The notes below the pieces were generated by a model, which ran no database searches, was not told where the DNA came from, and saw only the letters and a program-made list of their open reading frames with translations. A DNA stretch of 64,000 bases from Pseudomonas lurida. GTDB taxonomy: Bacteria; Pseudomonadota; Gammaproteobacteria; Pseudomonadales; Pseudomonadaceae. The translations under genes and the position numbers were made by a program. The DNA is taken from positions 1-64,000 of the forward strand of contig NZ_JAAMRE010000032.1 of NCBI RefSeq assembly GCF_013522705.1, read 5' to 3'. Shown here in pieces: positions 17,886 to 27,464 of this stretch (its first letter is position 1; the number at the start of each line of letters is the position of its first letter).

Positions 17886-17936
17886 TTGACAAATTTCCAC
17901 AAGGTTCTCATAGTTTGGATAACGCAAACGTTTGCG
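17886..17936 (+). promoter_or_regulatory. rbs operon promoter with a LacI-family (RbsR) operator
   Basis: TTGACA at 17886, a 17-base spacer and CATAGT at 17909 form a good sigma-70 promoter. The 14-base perfect palindrome CGCAAACGTTTGCG at 17923-17936 covers the expected transcription start, a standard place for repression by a LacI-type protein. RbsR is encoded in this operon. Confidence 0.85.
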
Positions 17937-18058
17937 AGATGTTTCACGCTACCCAAGGTTCGCCGTGACAGCTCGTATCAGCCGCCCGGGTGGGTAGCTG
18001 CCGAAGTCCTCTTCGGAGCAAGCGTTGCTCACAATAATCATAAGATCGGAGTGACCCC

Positions 18059-19018
18059 ATGAAGCTGCCATTTGCTGGACGTCTTCTTGCTATCGCTGTG
18101 CTTGCTGCCGCATCCGCTGCTTTACCTCTCTCCTCTGCATTTGCCGATGACGCCGCCGCCAAACCGAAGGTCGGCCTGGTGATGAAGTCACTGGCCAACG
18201 AATTCTTCGTGACCATGCAGGAAGGCGCCAAGGACTATCAGAAAACCCACGCCGCCGATTTCGACATGATCACCAACGGGATCAAGAACGAGACCGATAC
18301 GTCGGCGCAGATCGACATCGTCAATCAGATGATTCTTTCCAAGGTCAACGCCATCGTCATTGCACCTGCTGACTCCAAGGCGCTGGTCACGGTCCTGAAG
18401 AAAGCCTCCGACGCCGGGATCAAGGTCGTCAACATCGACAACCGCCTTGATCCGGATGTGCTGAAAGGCAAAAATCTCGACATCCCGTTCGTAGGTCCGG
18501 ACAACCGCAAGGGCGCCAAACTGGTGGGCGACTACCTGGCCAAGCAACTGGCCGCTGGGGATAAGGTCGGGATCATCGAAGGGGTCCCGACCACCACCAA
18601 TGCCCAGCAGCGCACCGCCGGTTTCAAGGACGCGATGGATGCTGCGGGCATGAAGATCGTTTCCACCCAGTCGGGTAACTGGGAGATCGACCAGGGCCAG
18701 AAAGTCGCATCTGCAATGCTGAGTGAATACCCTGACCTCAAGGCTCTGCTGGCCGGTAACGACAACATGGCCCTGGGCGCCGTCTCTGCCGTACGTGCGG
18801 CGGGCAAGGCGGGCAAGGTACTGGTAGTGGGTTACGACAATATCGAAGCCATCAAGCCGATGCTGCAGGACGGTCGCGTGCTGGCCACTGCCGACCAGGC
18901 GGCTGCCCAGCAAGCCGCGTTCGGTATCCAGAACGCCCTCAAGCTGGTCAAGGGTGAGAAAGTCGATGCCAAAGATGGCGTGATCGAAACCCCGGTCGAA
19001 CTCGTCCTCAAGAAGTAA
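18059..19018 (+). CDS. rbsB: Ribose ABC transporter, periplasmic binding protein
   Basis: This 319-residue protein has a signal peptide (residues about 1-28, ending SSAFADD) and a type I periplasmic sugar-binding fold. IVIAPADSKAL, NIDNRLD and GNDNMALGAV are typical of RbsB and its relatives. It delivers ribose to RbsC/RbsA. It is the first gene behind the operator-containing promoter, and a 58-base gap precedes rbsA. Ribose specificity is supported by rbsR, rbsK and rbsD downstream. Confidence 0.93.
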   Translation: MKLPFAGRLLAIAVLAAASAALPLSSAFADDAAAKPKVGLVMKSLANEFFVTMQEGAKDYQKTHAADFDMITNGIKNETDTSAQIDIVNQMILSKVNAIVIAPADSKALVTVLKKASDAGIKVVNIDNRLDPDVLKGKNLDIPFVGPDNRKGAKLVGDYLAKQLAAGDKVGIIEGVPTTTNAQQRTAGFKDAMDAAGMKIVSTQSGNWEIDQGQKVASAMLSEYPDLKALLAGNDNMALGAVSAVRAAGKAGKVLVVGYDNIEAIKPMLQDGRVLATADQAAAQQAAFGIQNALKLVKGEKVDAKDGVIETPVELVLKK

Positions 19019-19076
19019 TCCTGGCAGCACCCAAACAGCGTCCGCTCGCCCCGGGCGGACGCCTGGAGATTTTCCT

Positions 19077-20630
19077 ATGTCATCTTCCGCCCCGAACGCT
19101 GTCCTCTCGGTCAGCGGTATCGGTAAGACCTATGCCCAGCCTGTGCTGGACGACATCACCCTGACGCTCAATCGTGGTGAAGTGTTGGCACTGACCGGTG
19201 AAAACGGTGCAGGCAAAAGTACCTTGTCGAAGATTATCGGCGGGCTGGTCACACCGACCACCGGGCACATGCAGTTCAACGGCCAGGATTACAGCCCGGC
19301 CAGCCGCACCCAAGCCGAGGCGCTGGGTGTGCGCATGGTCATGCAGGAGCTCAACCTGCTGCCGACCCTGACCGTAGCCGAAAACCTGTTTTTGCATAAG
19401 CTGCCCAGCCGCGGTGGCTGGATCAGCCGCAAGCAATTGCGCAAGGCGGCGATCGAGGCCATGGCCCAGGTCGGCCTGGATGCCATTGATCCGGACACCC
19501 TGGTCGGCAGCCTCGGCATCGGCCACCAGCAAATGGTCGAGATCGCGCGCAACCTGATCGGTGACTGCCATGTGCTGATCCTCGATGAGCCCACGGCCAT
19601 GCTCACCGCCCGCGAAGTCGAGATGCTGTTTGAACAGATCACGCGTCTGCAGGCCCGTGGCGTGGCGATCATCTACATTTCGCACCGGTTGGAAGAATTG
19701 GCCCGGGTCGCCCAGCGGATCGCGGTATTGCGTGACGGCAAACTGGTGTGCGTCGAGCCGATGGCCAACTACAACAGCGAGCAACTGGTCACGTTGATGG
19801 TCGGTCGCGAGTTGGGCGAGCACATCGACCTGGGGCCCCGTACCATCGGCGGTCCGGCGCTGACGGTCAAAGGTCTGACCCGCTCGGACAAAGTCCGCGA
19901 TGTGTCTTTTGAGGTACGTGCCGGTGAGATCTATGGCATTTCCGGCCTGATCGGCGCCGGGCGTACTGAATTGCTGCGCTTGATCTTCGGCGCCGACCAG
20001 GCCGACAGCGGCACTGTAGCCCTGGGCACGTCGGCCCAGGTGGTGAGCATTCGTTCACCGGTTGATGCGGTAGGCCATGGCATTGCGTTGATCACCGAGG
20101 ACCGCAAGGGCGAAGGTCTGCTGCTGACCCAGTCCATCAGCGCGAACATTGCCCTGGGCAATATGCCGGAGATTTCCAAAGGTGGCGTGGTCAATGGCCG
20201 CGATGAAACCGCCCTGGCCAAGCGTCAGATCGATGCCATGCGCATCCGCAGTTCCAGCCCGGCGCAACTGGTGTCGCAATTGTCCGGCGGCAACCAGCAG
20301 AAGGTGGTGATCGGCCGCTGGCTGGAGCGCGACTGCTCGGTGATGCTGTTCGACGAGCCCACGCGCGGTATCGACGTTGGCGCCAAGTTCGACATCTACG
20401 CTTTGCTCGGCGAGTTGACCCGCCAGGGTAAGGCGCTCGTGGTGGTGTCCAGCGACCTGCGTGAACTCATGCTGATCTGCGATCGCATCGGCGTGCTGTC
20501 CGCCGGGCGCCTGATCGACACGTTTGAGCGCGACAGTTGGACCCAGGACGAATTGCTCGCCGCCGCCTTTGCCGGCTATCAGAAACGTGATGCGCTGCTC
20601 AACGATGCAGTGCTTAGGGATACCCCATGA
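19077..20630 (+). CDS. rbsA: Ribose ABC transporter, ATP-binding protein (two ABC domains)
   Basis: This 517-residue protein has two tandem ABC modules, the normal carbohydrate-importer layout. The first has an intact Walker A (GENGAGKST) and Walker B (VLILDEPTAML). The second has the degenerate Walker A GLIGAGRTELLR but a complete signature LSGGNQQKVVIGRWL and FDEPTRGIDVG. The start follows a GGAG-like site. The stop overlaps the rbsC start by four bases. It powers ribose import from the cytoplasmic side. Confidence 0.94.
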   Translation: MSSSAPNAVLSVSGIGKTYAQPVLDDITLTLNRGEVLALTGENGAGKSTLSKIIGGLVTPTTGHMQFNGQDYSPASRTQAEALGVRMVMQELNLLPTLTVAENLFLHKLPSRGGWISRKQLRKAAIEAMAQVGLDAIDPDTLVGSLGIGHQQMVEIARNLIGDCHVLILDEPTAMLTAREVEMLFEQITRLQARGVAIIYISHRLEELARVAQRIAVLRDGKLVCVEPMANYNSEQLVTLMVGRELGEHIDLGPRTIGGPALTVKGLTRSDKVRDVSFEVRAGEIYGISGLIGAGRTELLRLIFGADQADSGTVALGTSAQVVSIRSPVDAVGHGIALITEDRKGEGLLLTQSISANIALGNMPEISKGGVVNGRDETALAKRQIDAMRIRSSSPAQLVSQLSGGNQQKVVIGRWLERDCSVMLFDEPTRGIDVGAKFDIYALLGELTRQGKALVVVSSDLRELMLICDRIGVLSAGRLIDTFERDSWTQDELLAAAFAGYQKRDALLNDAVLRDTP

Positions 20631-21604
20631 AAACAACTATTTCTCCCGGTAAAACCGGCGGTAACTTCTATGGCCTGGGGACTTACCTGGGCCTGGCAGG
20701 AGCCTTGCTCGCGATGATTGCGCTGTTCTCGGTGCTGAGCGATCACTTCCTGTCCTACGACACGTTCAGTACGTTAGCCAACCAGATTCCGGACCTGATG
20801 GTGCTGGCGGTGGGCATGACCTTTATCCTGATCATCGGCGGTATCGACCTGTCGGTTGGCTCGGTGCTCGCATTGGCGGCGTCGGCGGTCAGTGTGGCGA
20901 TCCTCAGCTGGGGCTGGAGCGTTTTGCCGGCCGCCGTGCTGGGCATGGGTTGCGCCGCATTGGCCGGCACGCTCACCGGTTCGATCACCGTGGCCTGGCG
21001 CATTCCGTCGTTTATCGTGTCCCTCGGTGTGTTGGAAATGGCCCGCGGCGTCGCGTACCAGATGACCGGTTCACGCACCGCCTACATCGGTGACTCGTTC
21101 GCCTGGCTGTCCAACCCGATTGCCTTTGGTATTTCACCGTCGTTCATCATCGCCTTGCTGGTGATCATTGCGGCGCAACTGGTTTTAACGCGCACGGTAT
21201 TCGGTCGCTACCTGATCGGTATCGGCACCAACGAAGAAGCGGTGCGTCTGGCGGGGATCAATCCCAAGCCCTACAAAATATTGGTATTCAGCCTTATGGG
21301 CCTGCTGGCTGGCGTGGCCGCGCTGTTCCAGATTTCGCGCCTGGAAGCGGCGGACCCGAACGCCGGTTCCGGCCTGGAGCTGCAAGTAATCGCGGCGGTG
21401 GTGATCGGTGGCACCAGCCTGATGGGCGGGCGCGGTTCGGTGATCAGCACGTTCTTTGGCGTCTTGATCATCTCGGTCCTGGCTGCCGGCCTGGCGCAGA
21501 TCGGCGCCACCGAGCCGACTAAACGCATCATCACCGGTGCCGTGATCGTGATCGCCGTGGTCCTCGATACCTACCGCAGCCAGCGCGCCAGTCGGCGAGG
21601 CTAA
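20627..21604 (+). CDS. rbsC: Ribose ABC transporter, permease
   Basis: This 325-residue protein of the BPD_transp_2 family has about eight to ten membrane segments. It contains the conserved GGIDLSVGSVLAL segment and, near the C terminus, VVIGGTSLMGGRGSVISTFFG, which contacts the ATPase. It starts in an ATGA overlap with rbsA and ends three bases before rbsR, so all are co-transcribed. Confidence 0.94.
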   Translation: MKTTISPGKTGGNFYGLGTYLGLAGALLAMIALFSVLSDHFLSYDTFSTLANQIPDLMVLAVGMTFILIIGGIDLSVGSVLALAASAVSVAILSWGWSVLPAAVLGMGCAALAGTLTGSITVAWRIPSFIVSLGVLEMARGVAYQMTGSRTAYIGDSFAWLSNPIAFGISPSFIIALLVIIAAQLVLTRTVFGRYLIGIGTNEEAVRLAGINPKPYKILVFSLMGLLAGVAALFQISRLEAADPNAGSGLELQVIAAVVIGGTSLMGGRGSVISTFFGVLIISVLAAGLAQIGATEPTKRIITGAVIVIAVVLDTYRSQRASRRG

Positions 21605-21607
21605 GCC

Positions 21608-22630
21608 ATGGCAACGATCAAGGATGTGGCAGCACTTGCGGGTATTTCCTACACCACGGTGTCCCATGTGGTGAACAAGACGCGCCCGGTCAGCGAGCCG
21701 GTGCGTCTCAAGGTCGAAGCGGCGATCAAGCAGCTCGACTATGTGCCCAGTGCCGTCGCGCGTTCGCTCAAGGCCAAGACCACCGCTACCATCGGCCTGT
21801 TGGTGCCTAACAGCCTCAACCCGTACTTCGCGGAACTGGCCCGTGGCATCGAGGATTATTGCGAGCGTAACGGTTACTGCGTGATTCTCTGCAACTCCGA
21901 CGACAACGCTGAAAAGCAACGCAACTATTTGCGGGTGTTGCTGGAAAAAAGAATCGACGGCTTGATCGTGACGTCCGTAGGCGGTGATGACAGTGGGCTT
22001 GCCGCAGGCTTGAGCGCGGTGCGCACGCCCATGGTGATTGTCGACAGGGCGTTGGATGGCATCGACGTCGATCTGGTGCGTATCGACCATGAGGAGGGCG
22101 CTTACCTGGCCACTCGCCATTTGCTTGAGCTGGGGCACCGCGACATTGCCTGTATCGGTGGCCCGGCGCATACCCGAGTGGCGCAGATGCGCCTGGCAGG
22201 GTATCAGCGGGCGCTGCACGAAGCGGGCGTGAAGGTGCCGGCCGCGCGCGTCCGCGACAGCGACTTCACCAGCACCGGCGGTTATGCTGCCGCGGTGCAA
22301 CTGCTGGCGGATAAGCCGCCCAGCGCAATTTTCGCCAGCAATGACATGATCGGTTTCGGCGTGCTGCGCGCGGCGGCGGAACGCAATATCCGCGTGCCCG
22401 GGGAGCTGTCGGTGATCGGTTTCGATGACATTCAAATGGGCCGTTACGTTTACCCGGCGCTGACCACGGTGGGGCAGTCCATCGTGCAATTGGGCGAGAC
22501 GGCCGCCGAGCTTTTACTGCGACGGATCGCAACCCCTCAACTGCCGATCGATCAACGTATCGTGACGCCGAGCATTGTGTTGCGCGAGTCGACGGCACCC
22601 GTCGCCGGTGTGTTTGCCCAATACCGCTGA
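21608..22630 (+). CDS. rbsR: RbsR, LacI-family repressor of the ribose operon
   Basis: This 340-residue protein has an N-terminal LacI helix-turn-helix (ATIKDVAALAGISYTTVSHVVN), the hinge helix near residues 50-58 (SAVARSLKAKT), and a periplasmic-binding-type effector domain (LAGYQRALHEAG, SVIGFDDIQMGRYVYPALTTV). It lies inside the operon between rbsC and rbsK, the pseudomonad order. It most likely binds CGCAAACGTTTGCG upstream of rbsB and is released by ribose or a ribose-derived ligand. Confidence 0.93.
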   Translation: MATIKDVAALAGISYTTVSHVVNKTRPVSEPVRLKVEAAIKQLDYVPSAVARSLKAKTTATIGLLVPNSLNPYFAELARGIEDYCERNGYCVILCNSDDNAEKQRNYLRVLLEKRIDGLIVTSVGGDDSGLAAGLSAVRTPMVIVDRALDGIDVDLVRIDHEEGAYLATRHLLELGHRDIACIGGPAHTRVAQMRLAGYQRALHEAGVKVPAARVRDSDFTSTGGYAAAVQLLADKPPSAIFASNDMIGFGVLRAAAERNIRVPGELSVIGFDDIQMGRYVYPALTTVGQSIVQLGETAAELLLRRIATPQLPIDQRIVTPSIVLRESTAPVAGVFAQYR

Positions 22631-22653
22631 ACCGAATTGATGAGTATTGATGT

Positions 22654-23571
22654 ATGCCCGCAAAAGTAGTGGTAATAGGCAGCTTGAACATGGACCTGGT
22701 CACCCGCGCCAGCCGTTTGCCGCGCGCCGGTGAAACGTTGATCGGCCAGACATTTTCCACCGTGCCCGGCGGTAAGGGCGCCAACCAGGCCGTGGCGGTG
22801 GCGCGCTTGGGAGGCGAGGTGGCGATGATCGGCTGCGTGGGCTCCGATGCCTACGGTAGCCAATTGCGCGATGCTTTGCTGGTCGAGGGTATCGATTGTC
22901 AGGCTGTGGCTGCCGTCACTGGCTCCAGCGGCGTGGCGTTGATCGTGGTGGATGACAGCAGCCAGAACGCGATCGTGATCGTGGCCGGCAGCAATGGCGC
23001 TCTGACGCCAGCCTCATTGCAAACGTTCGACGCGGTGCTGCAGGGGGCCGACGTGATCGTCTGCCAGCTTGAAGTGCCCATGGACACCGTAGGGTACGCC
23101 CTCAAGCGTGGCCGTGAACTGGGCAAGACCGTGATCCTCAATCCGGCCCCGGCCAGTGGCCCGTTGCCGGTCGAGTGGTACGCCTCGATCGACTATCTGG
23201 TTCCCAACGAAAGCGAAGCCAGTGCGCTGAGTGGCGTGACGGTCGATTCCCTCGACAGCGCCAAAGAAGCCGCGACTCGCCTGATCGAAGCCGGTGCCGG
23301 CAAAGTCATCGTTACCCTGGGTGCGCAAGGTGCGTTGTTTGCCGATGGCCAAGGGTTTGAGCACTTGGTGGCGCCCAAGGTCAAGGCGGTGGATACCACC
23401 GCAGCCGGCGACACCTTCGTGGGCGGTTTTGCAGCCGCGTTGTCCGCTGGCCAAAGCGAAGCCGAGGCCATCCGCTTTGGCCAGGTTGCAGCCGCGCTAT
23501 CGGTTACCCGCGCTGGCGCACAACCTTCCATTCCAACGCTGCACGACGTACAAGGTTTTGTGCCCTCATGA
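22654..23571 (+). CDS. rbsK: Ribokinase
   Basis: This 305-residue PfkB-family kinase phosphorylates ribose to ribose 5-phosphate. Substrate motif 1 is [11 protein letters not shown] with [17 protein letters not shown]. The catalytic base Asp lies in [17 protein letters not shown] near residue 250. Length is standard. The stop overlaps the rbsD start by four bases. Confidence 0.95.
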   Translation: MPAKVVVIGSLNMDLVTRASRLPRAGETLIGQTFSTVPGGKGANQAVAVARLGGEVAMIGCVGSDAYGSQLRDALLVEGIDCQAVAAVTGSSGVALIVVDDSSQNAIVIVAGSNGALTPASLQTFDAVLQGADVIVCQLEVPMDTVGYALKRGRELGKTVILNPAPASGPLPVEWYASIDYLVPNESEASALSGVTVDSLDSAKEAATRLIEAGAGKVIVTLGAQGALFADGQGFEHLVAPKVKAVDTTAAGDTFVGGFAAALSAGQSEAEAIRFGQVAAALSVTRAGAQPSIPTLHDVQGFVPS

Positions 23572-23972
23572 AAAAGACTCCGCTGCTCAATATCGCGCTG
23601 TCGCGTGTGATCGCCTCCCTGGGCCATGGCGACATTCTGGTCATCGGCGATGCCGGTCTGCCGGTGCCGCCGGGTGTCGAGCTGATCGACCTGGCGTTGA
23701 CCCAGGGTATTCCTGACTTCATCAGCACTTTGCGCATTGTGCTCAGTGAAATGCAGGTGGAGAGTCATGTGCTGGCCAACGAGATTCTGCTCAAACAGCC
23801 ACCGGCGCTGGCGCAGCTCAATACCCTGGCTGACCAGGCCGCGCTCGGCGAGCGTCACCTGCTCAGCCATGATGAGTTCAAACAGCTGAGTCGCAAGGCG
23901 CGCGCCGTGGTGCGCACTGGCGAGTGTCAGCCTTACTGCAATATTGCGCTGGTGTCCGGCGTGACGTTCTAG
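23568..23972 (+). CDS. rbsD: D-ribose pyranase
   Basis: This 134-residue protein shows the RbsD core: [38 protein letters not shown], with the catalytic His of the GHGD loop, and a C-terminal [19 protein letters not shown]. It converts pyranose to furanose forms of ribose, the form phosphorylated by RbsK. It starts within the end of rbsK, supporting coupled expression. Confidence 0.94.
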   Translation: MKKTPLLNIALSRVIASLGHGDILVIGDAGLPVPPGVELIDLALTQGIPDFISTLRIVLSEMQVESHVLANEILLKQPPALAQLNTLADQAALGERHLLSHDEFKQLSRKARAVVRTGECQPYCNIALVSGVTF

Positions 23973-23995
23973 TCTTTTCCAACAAGGAGTGTTCT

Positions 23996-25024
23996 ATGCA
24001 ACGTGGTCTACCCATCCTGAGAAATCTGTTCCGGAGTGTTCTGCTTTTGTCCGCACTCACTGCAGCAAGCGCCCAGGCGGCGGAGAAAATCGACCTGATC
24101 ATCGACACCGATCCTGGCGCCGATGATGTGGTGGCATTGTTGTTCGCCATGGCCTCTCCGGAAGAACTGAGCATCCGCGCGCTCACCACCGTCGCTGGTA
24201 ACGTGCGCCTGGACAAAACTTCCCGTAACGCAAGGCTGGCCCGCGAGTGGGCGGGGCGCGAGGATATCCCGGTATACGCCGGTGCGCCGGCGCCGCTGCT
24301 GCGCACGCCGATCTATGCCGAGAATATTCATGGCAAGGAAGGCATTTCCGGTGTGACCGTGCACGAGCCCAAGAAGGGGCTTGCTGAAGGTAATGCCGTC
24401 GATTACCTGATCAAGACTTTGCGTGCCGCCAAACCACACAGCATTACCATCGCCATGCTCGGCCCGCAGACCAACCTGGCGCTGGCCCTGACCCAGGATC
24501 CGGAAATCACCCAAGGTATCAAGGAAGTGGTGGTGATGGGCGGTGCGCACTTCAACGGTGGCAATATCACGCCGGTGGCTGAGTTCAACCTGTTCGCGGA
24601 CCCCGTCGCAGCGGAAATCGTGCTCAAGAGCGGCGTCAAGCTGACCTACCTGCCGCTGGACGTGACCCACAAAGTGCTCACCAGTGAGGCGCGCTTGAAG
24701 AAAATCGCCGACCTCAAGAACAATGCGAGCAAGGTGGTCGGCGACATTCTCAATGAGTACGTCAAAGGCGACATGGAGCACTACGGCATTCCCGGTGGCC
24801 CTGTTCACGATGCCACCGTAGTTGCTTACCTGCTCAAGCCCTCGCTGTTCAGCGGTCGAGCGGTCAACGTGGTGGTAGACAGTCGTGAAGGCCCGACCTT
24901 CGGCCAGACTATCGTCGATTGGTACGACGGCCTGAAACAACCGAAAAACGCGTTCTGGGTTGAGAACGGCGATGCCCAGGGCTTTTTCGATCTGTTGACC
25001 GAACGTCTGGCGCGCCTTAAGTAA
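23996..25024 (+). CDS. Secreted inosine/uridine-preferring nucleoside hydrolase
   Basis: This 342-residue protein starts at ATG 23996 after AAGGAG and has a signal peptide (LFRSVLLLSALTAASAQAA). The mature N terminus holds the Ca-binding and catalytic signature DTDPGADD, followed by TVAGNV, LGPQTNLALAL, VMGGAHF and AEFNLFADPVAA; the C-terminal active-site His/Asp is in GPVHDATVV. These enzymes split ribonucleosides into base and ribose. Most bacterial homologues are cytoplasmic; here the export signal and the last position in the rbs operon indicate that ribose is released in the periplasm for RbsB. Confidence 0.92.
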   Translation: MQRGLPILRNLFRSVLLLSALTAASAQAAEKIDLIIDTDPGADDVVALLFAMASPEELSIRALTTVAGNVRLDKTSRNARLAREWAGREDIPVYAGAPAPLLRTPIYAENIHGKEGISGVTVHEPKKGLAEGNAVDYLIKTLRAAKPHSITIAMLGPQTNLALALTQDPEITQGIKEVVVMGGAHFNGGNITPVAEFNLFADPVAAEIVLKSGVKLTYLPLDVTHKVLTSEARLKKIADLKNNASKVVGDILNEYVKGDMEHYGIPGGPVHDATVVAYLLKPSLFSGRAVNVVVDSREGPTFGQTIVDWYDGLKQPKNAFWVENGDAQGFFDLLTERLARLK

Positions 25025-25056
25025 ACCTGTGTCGGTCGGCGCTCGCCGGCCGGCTC

Positions 25057-25269
25057 TCAGTCTCGCTCGGGTTTTTCTGCGCCCCTGTGATCGGCCGGGT
25101 ATTTTTCGAATACCTGGCCGATGAACGCTTGTGCGGCCTCAGTGCCCATTTCCTTGACCAACAGATCAATTCCGATAATCGCCAGCTCCTCAGGGCTGCC
25201 AGGGCTATAGGCGCTTTGGCCCTGAGGCCACTTGGCTTTGATGTCGGCTTGGAGCGTTACGGTGGTCAT
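25057..25269 (-). CDS. Conserved small hypothetical protein
   Basis: This 70-residue soluble protein contains IKAKWPQGQSAYSPGSPEELAIIGIDLLVKEMG followed by a helical AAQAFIGQVFEKYP and a charged C terminus. The sequence looks like a folded helical protein and has the codon use of its neighbours, but I do not recognise a named family. It is convergent with the nucleoside hydrolase gene and has no partner. Function is unknown. Confidence 0.6.
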   Translation of the reverse strand: MTTVTLQADIKAKWPQGQSAYSPGSPEELAIIGIDLLVKEMGTEAAQAFIGQVFEKYPADHRGAEKPERD

Positions 25270-25439
25270 GAAAATCTCGCGAGGCTGAAAATACTGGGCA
25301 GGGCGCTGGAGCGCGGTTTCTGGCCACGCAGTTAATCATCTTGCAGGCTGTTTGGCACTGATACTTAGGCATGAGACGCTCAGGCGTTCGCTCGAACTGT
25401 GCGACACTCGCACCGTGTTTAACCATCGGGAACCACCGC

Positions 25440-25748
25440 GTGCAGATCGATTTGAATAACCCCGAGAGCCTCACACGGGATGCCGTGCGCCAATTGCTCG
25501 CCAGTGCCAGTGACGACGAACATGCCCAACTGCGGGTGACCAAGGCCGGCATAGCCTACATCTCATCCGGAAAGGTCGTGGGTGGGGTCGACATCGCAGG
25601 GTTGCTGTTTCGCTTGGAGACGTGGGCCAAAGGTTCCGGGTACGTCGGAAACGTGGCAGCCAGCGACGAAGTGTGGGTCACGCAGATTTTCAACGCGTTG
25701 AAGCAGAACTGGCCTACGCCGGCAGATGCCTACATCGATATCTACTGA
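25440..25748 (+). CDS. Conserved hypothetical protein
   Basis: The GTG at 25440 gives a 102-residue acidic protein (VQIDLNNPESLTRDAVRQLLASASDDEHAQLRVT...). Earlier starts would run through AT-poor sequence without a ribosome site. The pattern TKAGIAYISS-GKVVGGVDIAGLLFRLETWAKGSGYVG suggests an alpha/beta domain; a Trp-rich C terminus follows. No signal peptide or motif of known function is seen. It stands alone between two small genes. Confidence 0.6.
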   Translation: MQIDLNNPESLTRDAVRQLLASASDDEHAQLRVTKAGIAYISSGKVVGGVDIAGLLFRLETWAKGSGYVGNVAASDEVWVTQIFNALKQNWPTPADAYIDIY

Positions 25749-25892
25749 TTGCATTCATATCTGGTCACGATTGACCTGGCGAATGCCCCGCAAGAGTCAG
25801 GCAGACTTGCCCCTTGACGGTTTACGTCTTGAAACCAAATCGTAAGACCGCTGTCGCACGATCTCTGTCCATTTTTTATCATAGGAGGCTTC

Positions 25893-26210
25893 ATGCCTTG
25901 GAAGCTCGCATCATTCGGTACTTTGTTGGCGGCACTCGCACTAGCGGGTTGCAGCACCTCGGGTACCTCTGAGCCGGCCAAAGATGCCGTGGCCGACGCC
26001 GGCCATAGCCGCTGTGAGGCGAAGGCCGCCGAATTTGCGATTGGCCAGAAAGCCTCTGCGCAACTGCTTGAGCAGGCACGCGCGCGATCCGGTGCGCAGA
26101 ATGCGCGGATCCTCAAGCCCAACGATATGATCACCCTGGAATATCGCTCCGACCGCCTGAACCTGAATACCGATGACAACCTGGTGATCACTCGGGTTAA
26201 TTGCGGCTGA
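25893..26210 (+). CDS. I78-family peptidase-inhibitor-like lipoprotein
   Basis: This 105-residue protein follows a strong AGGAGG site. It has a lipoprotein signal peptide with lipobox LALAGC (Cys20). The C-terminal part shows the I78 pattern: a conserved Cys (SRCEAKAAEFAIGQKAS), AQNARILKPNDMITLEYRSDRLNL and a terminal VNCG. Family members inhibit serine proteases or protect the envelope; the target is unknown here. A strong terminator follows. Confidence 0.85.
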   Translation: MPWKLASFGTLLAALALAGCSTSGTSEPAKDAVADAGHSRCEAKAAEFAIGQKASAQLLEQARARSGAQNARILKPNDMITLEYRSDRLNLNTDDNLVITRVNCG

Positions 26211-26236
26211 TCGTTATCGACCTTCGCAGCGCCCAT

Positions 26237-26268
26237 AAAAAACCCCGTCACATGGACGGGGTTTTTTT
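26237..26268. terminator. Bidirectional rho-independent terminator
   Basis: AACCCCGTC and GACGGGGTT form a stem around the loop ACATG-type turn, with A-rich and T-rich flanks on both sides. It serves the convergent I78 and cold-shock genes. Confidence 0.9.
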
Positions 26269-26282
26269 AGCTCAGCGGAGAA

Positions 26283-26495
26283 TTACTCGCCGCGAACCTG
26301 TGCAGCTTGCATACCCTTTTGGCCTTTCTCAGCCACGAAGGAAACGGTTTGGCCTTCTTTCAGGCTTTTGAAACCGTCGCTTTCGATAGCTTTGAAGTGT
26401 ACGAACAGGTCGTCACCGCCACCTTGAGGAGTGATGAAGCCGAAGCCTTTTTCATCGTTGAACCATTTAACGGTGCCGGTTTGGCGATTAGACAT
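26283..26495 (-). CDS. Cold-shock protein (CspA family)
   Basis: This 70-residue protein starts at [21 protein letters not shown], including RNP1 (KGFGFI); RNP2 is DLFVHF. It is a single cold-shock domain that binds single-stranded RNA or DNA and melts mRNA structure. The 290-base gap upstream (26496-26784) includes a long leader with no gene, typical for cold-shock genes, plus a terminator at 26651-26673. Which paralogue (CapA, CapB, CspD) it is cannot be fixed from sequence alone. Confidence 0.95.
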   Translation of the reverse strand: MSNRQTGTVKWFNDEKGFGFITPQGGGDDLFVHFKAIESDGFKSLKEGQTVSFVAEKGQKGMQAAQVRGE

Positions 26496-26650
26496 GGTGT
26501 ATCTCCAAGAAACATATATTTTCAGTAGTGCTGTGCTGCTCAGGCCAACTGGGCACACCGGGCTATCATAGTCGAAATGTTCGGCTTGGGAGCCCCCCCA
26601 AGGCATTGTTTGCTAATCAATAGCGTTGCGTTTAGCCCTTTGACTGGCTG

Positions 26651-26673
26651 AAAGCCCCGGTCTACGGGGCTTT
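26651..26673. terminator. Hairpin terminator of the gene at 26785-27099
   Basis: AAAGCCCCG and CGGGGCTTT pair around GTCTA, about 110 bases after the minus-strand stop at 26785. The T run is short. Confidence 0.55.
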
Positions 26674-26784
26674 GATGCAAAACATAAGGGTGTAAAAAAA
26701 GCCGTAAAAGCTGCGTATTTTGTGAGAAACGAGGCATTTCAGGCCGTTTTTTCAGGCAAATAGCCGTCTGATCGGGCGGCGATA

Positions 26785-27099
26785 TTACTTTTTCTTCACG
26801 ACTTTGCAGGACGAAATAGCCGCCACCGCTTTGTTTTTAAGCTCCGGGCTGGCGTTCTGGTTAGTCATGAGTTCTTTGATTTCTGCAGTACTCAATTCCG
26901 CGTTGATTTTGTCCGCGCCACATTCGCAATGGGCCTTGGCGGTCTTGGCGTCCACGTTCTGGCTGGCTGCGGCGCTGCAGTCGCTGACAAAGCTTTCACG
27001 GGCACCGGCTGGCCAGTTAGACGGGGCTGCGGCCTGAGCGCCGAAGGAAAGAACAGTCAGGGAGGCGGCGAGAGCGAGGGTCGAGGTAAAACGCATCAT
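26785..27099 (-). CDS. Small secreted protein with paired cysteines
   Basis: This 104-residue protein is preceded by AGGAG at six bases. It has a signal peptide (LALAASLTVLSFGAQAA). The mature part has four Cys residues (DCSAAAS, AHCECGA, SSCK) spaced as in small disulfide-stabilised periplasmic proteins, and ends in a Lys-rich tail. I recognise it as conserved among pseudomonads but know of no function. It is divergent from thrS. Confidence 0.7.
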   Translation of the reverse strand: MMRFTSTLALAASLTVLSFGAQAAAPSNWPAGARESFVSDCSAAASQNVDAKTAKAHCECGADKINAELSTAEIKELMTNQNASPELKNKAVAAISSCKVVKKK

Positions 27100-27464
27100 G
27101 GGATGCTCCTATGGGTCGAGGACGAACGGCGATTCTCAGTGGCTTTGAGGCGCCGCGTACAGCTCAAGTTCACTTTTGCAGCTATAAAGCCTGGAAATCT
27201 GCATTACCGGCGGCGGCGGCTCTGCGATGACCGTTCATCTGTGCTAGCATCGACGCCCTGGCTATTTCCCGGTGTGCCAAAGGCCGCCTTGCCACGTTAC
27301 TTTTGTTCACTCCAGTCACTCTGGTTCGATGATCGGTTGGCCGAAAGGCTCCTGCCGCTGTAAGGCAGGCGTTCAGAAATGAACGGCCTGATATTGGATC
27401 TTGTACTGGCTCATCCCAACCCACGTGACCTTTGGTAGGGGTCACCACTAGGAGAGGAGGCGCC

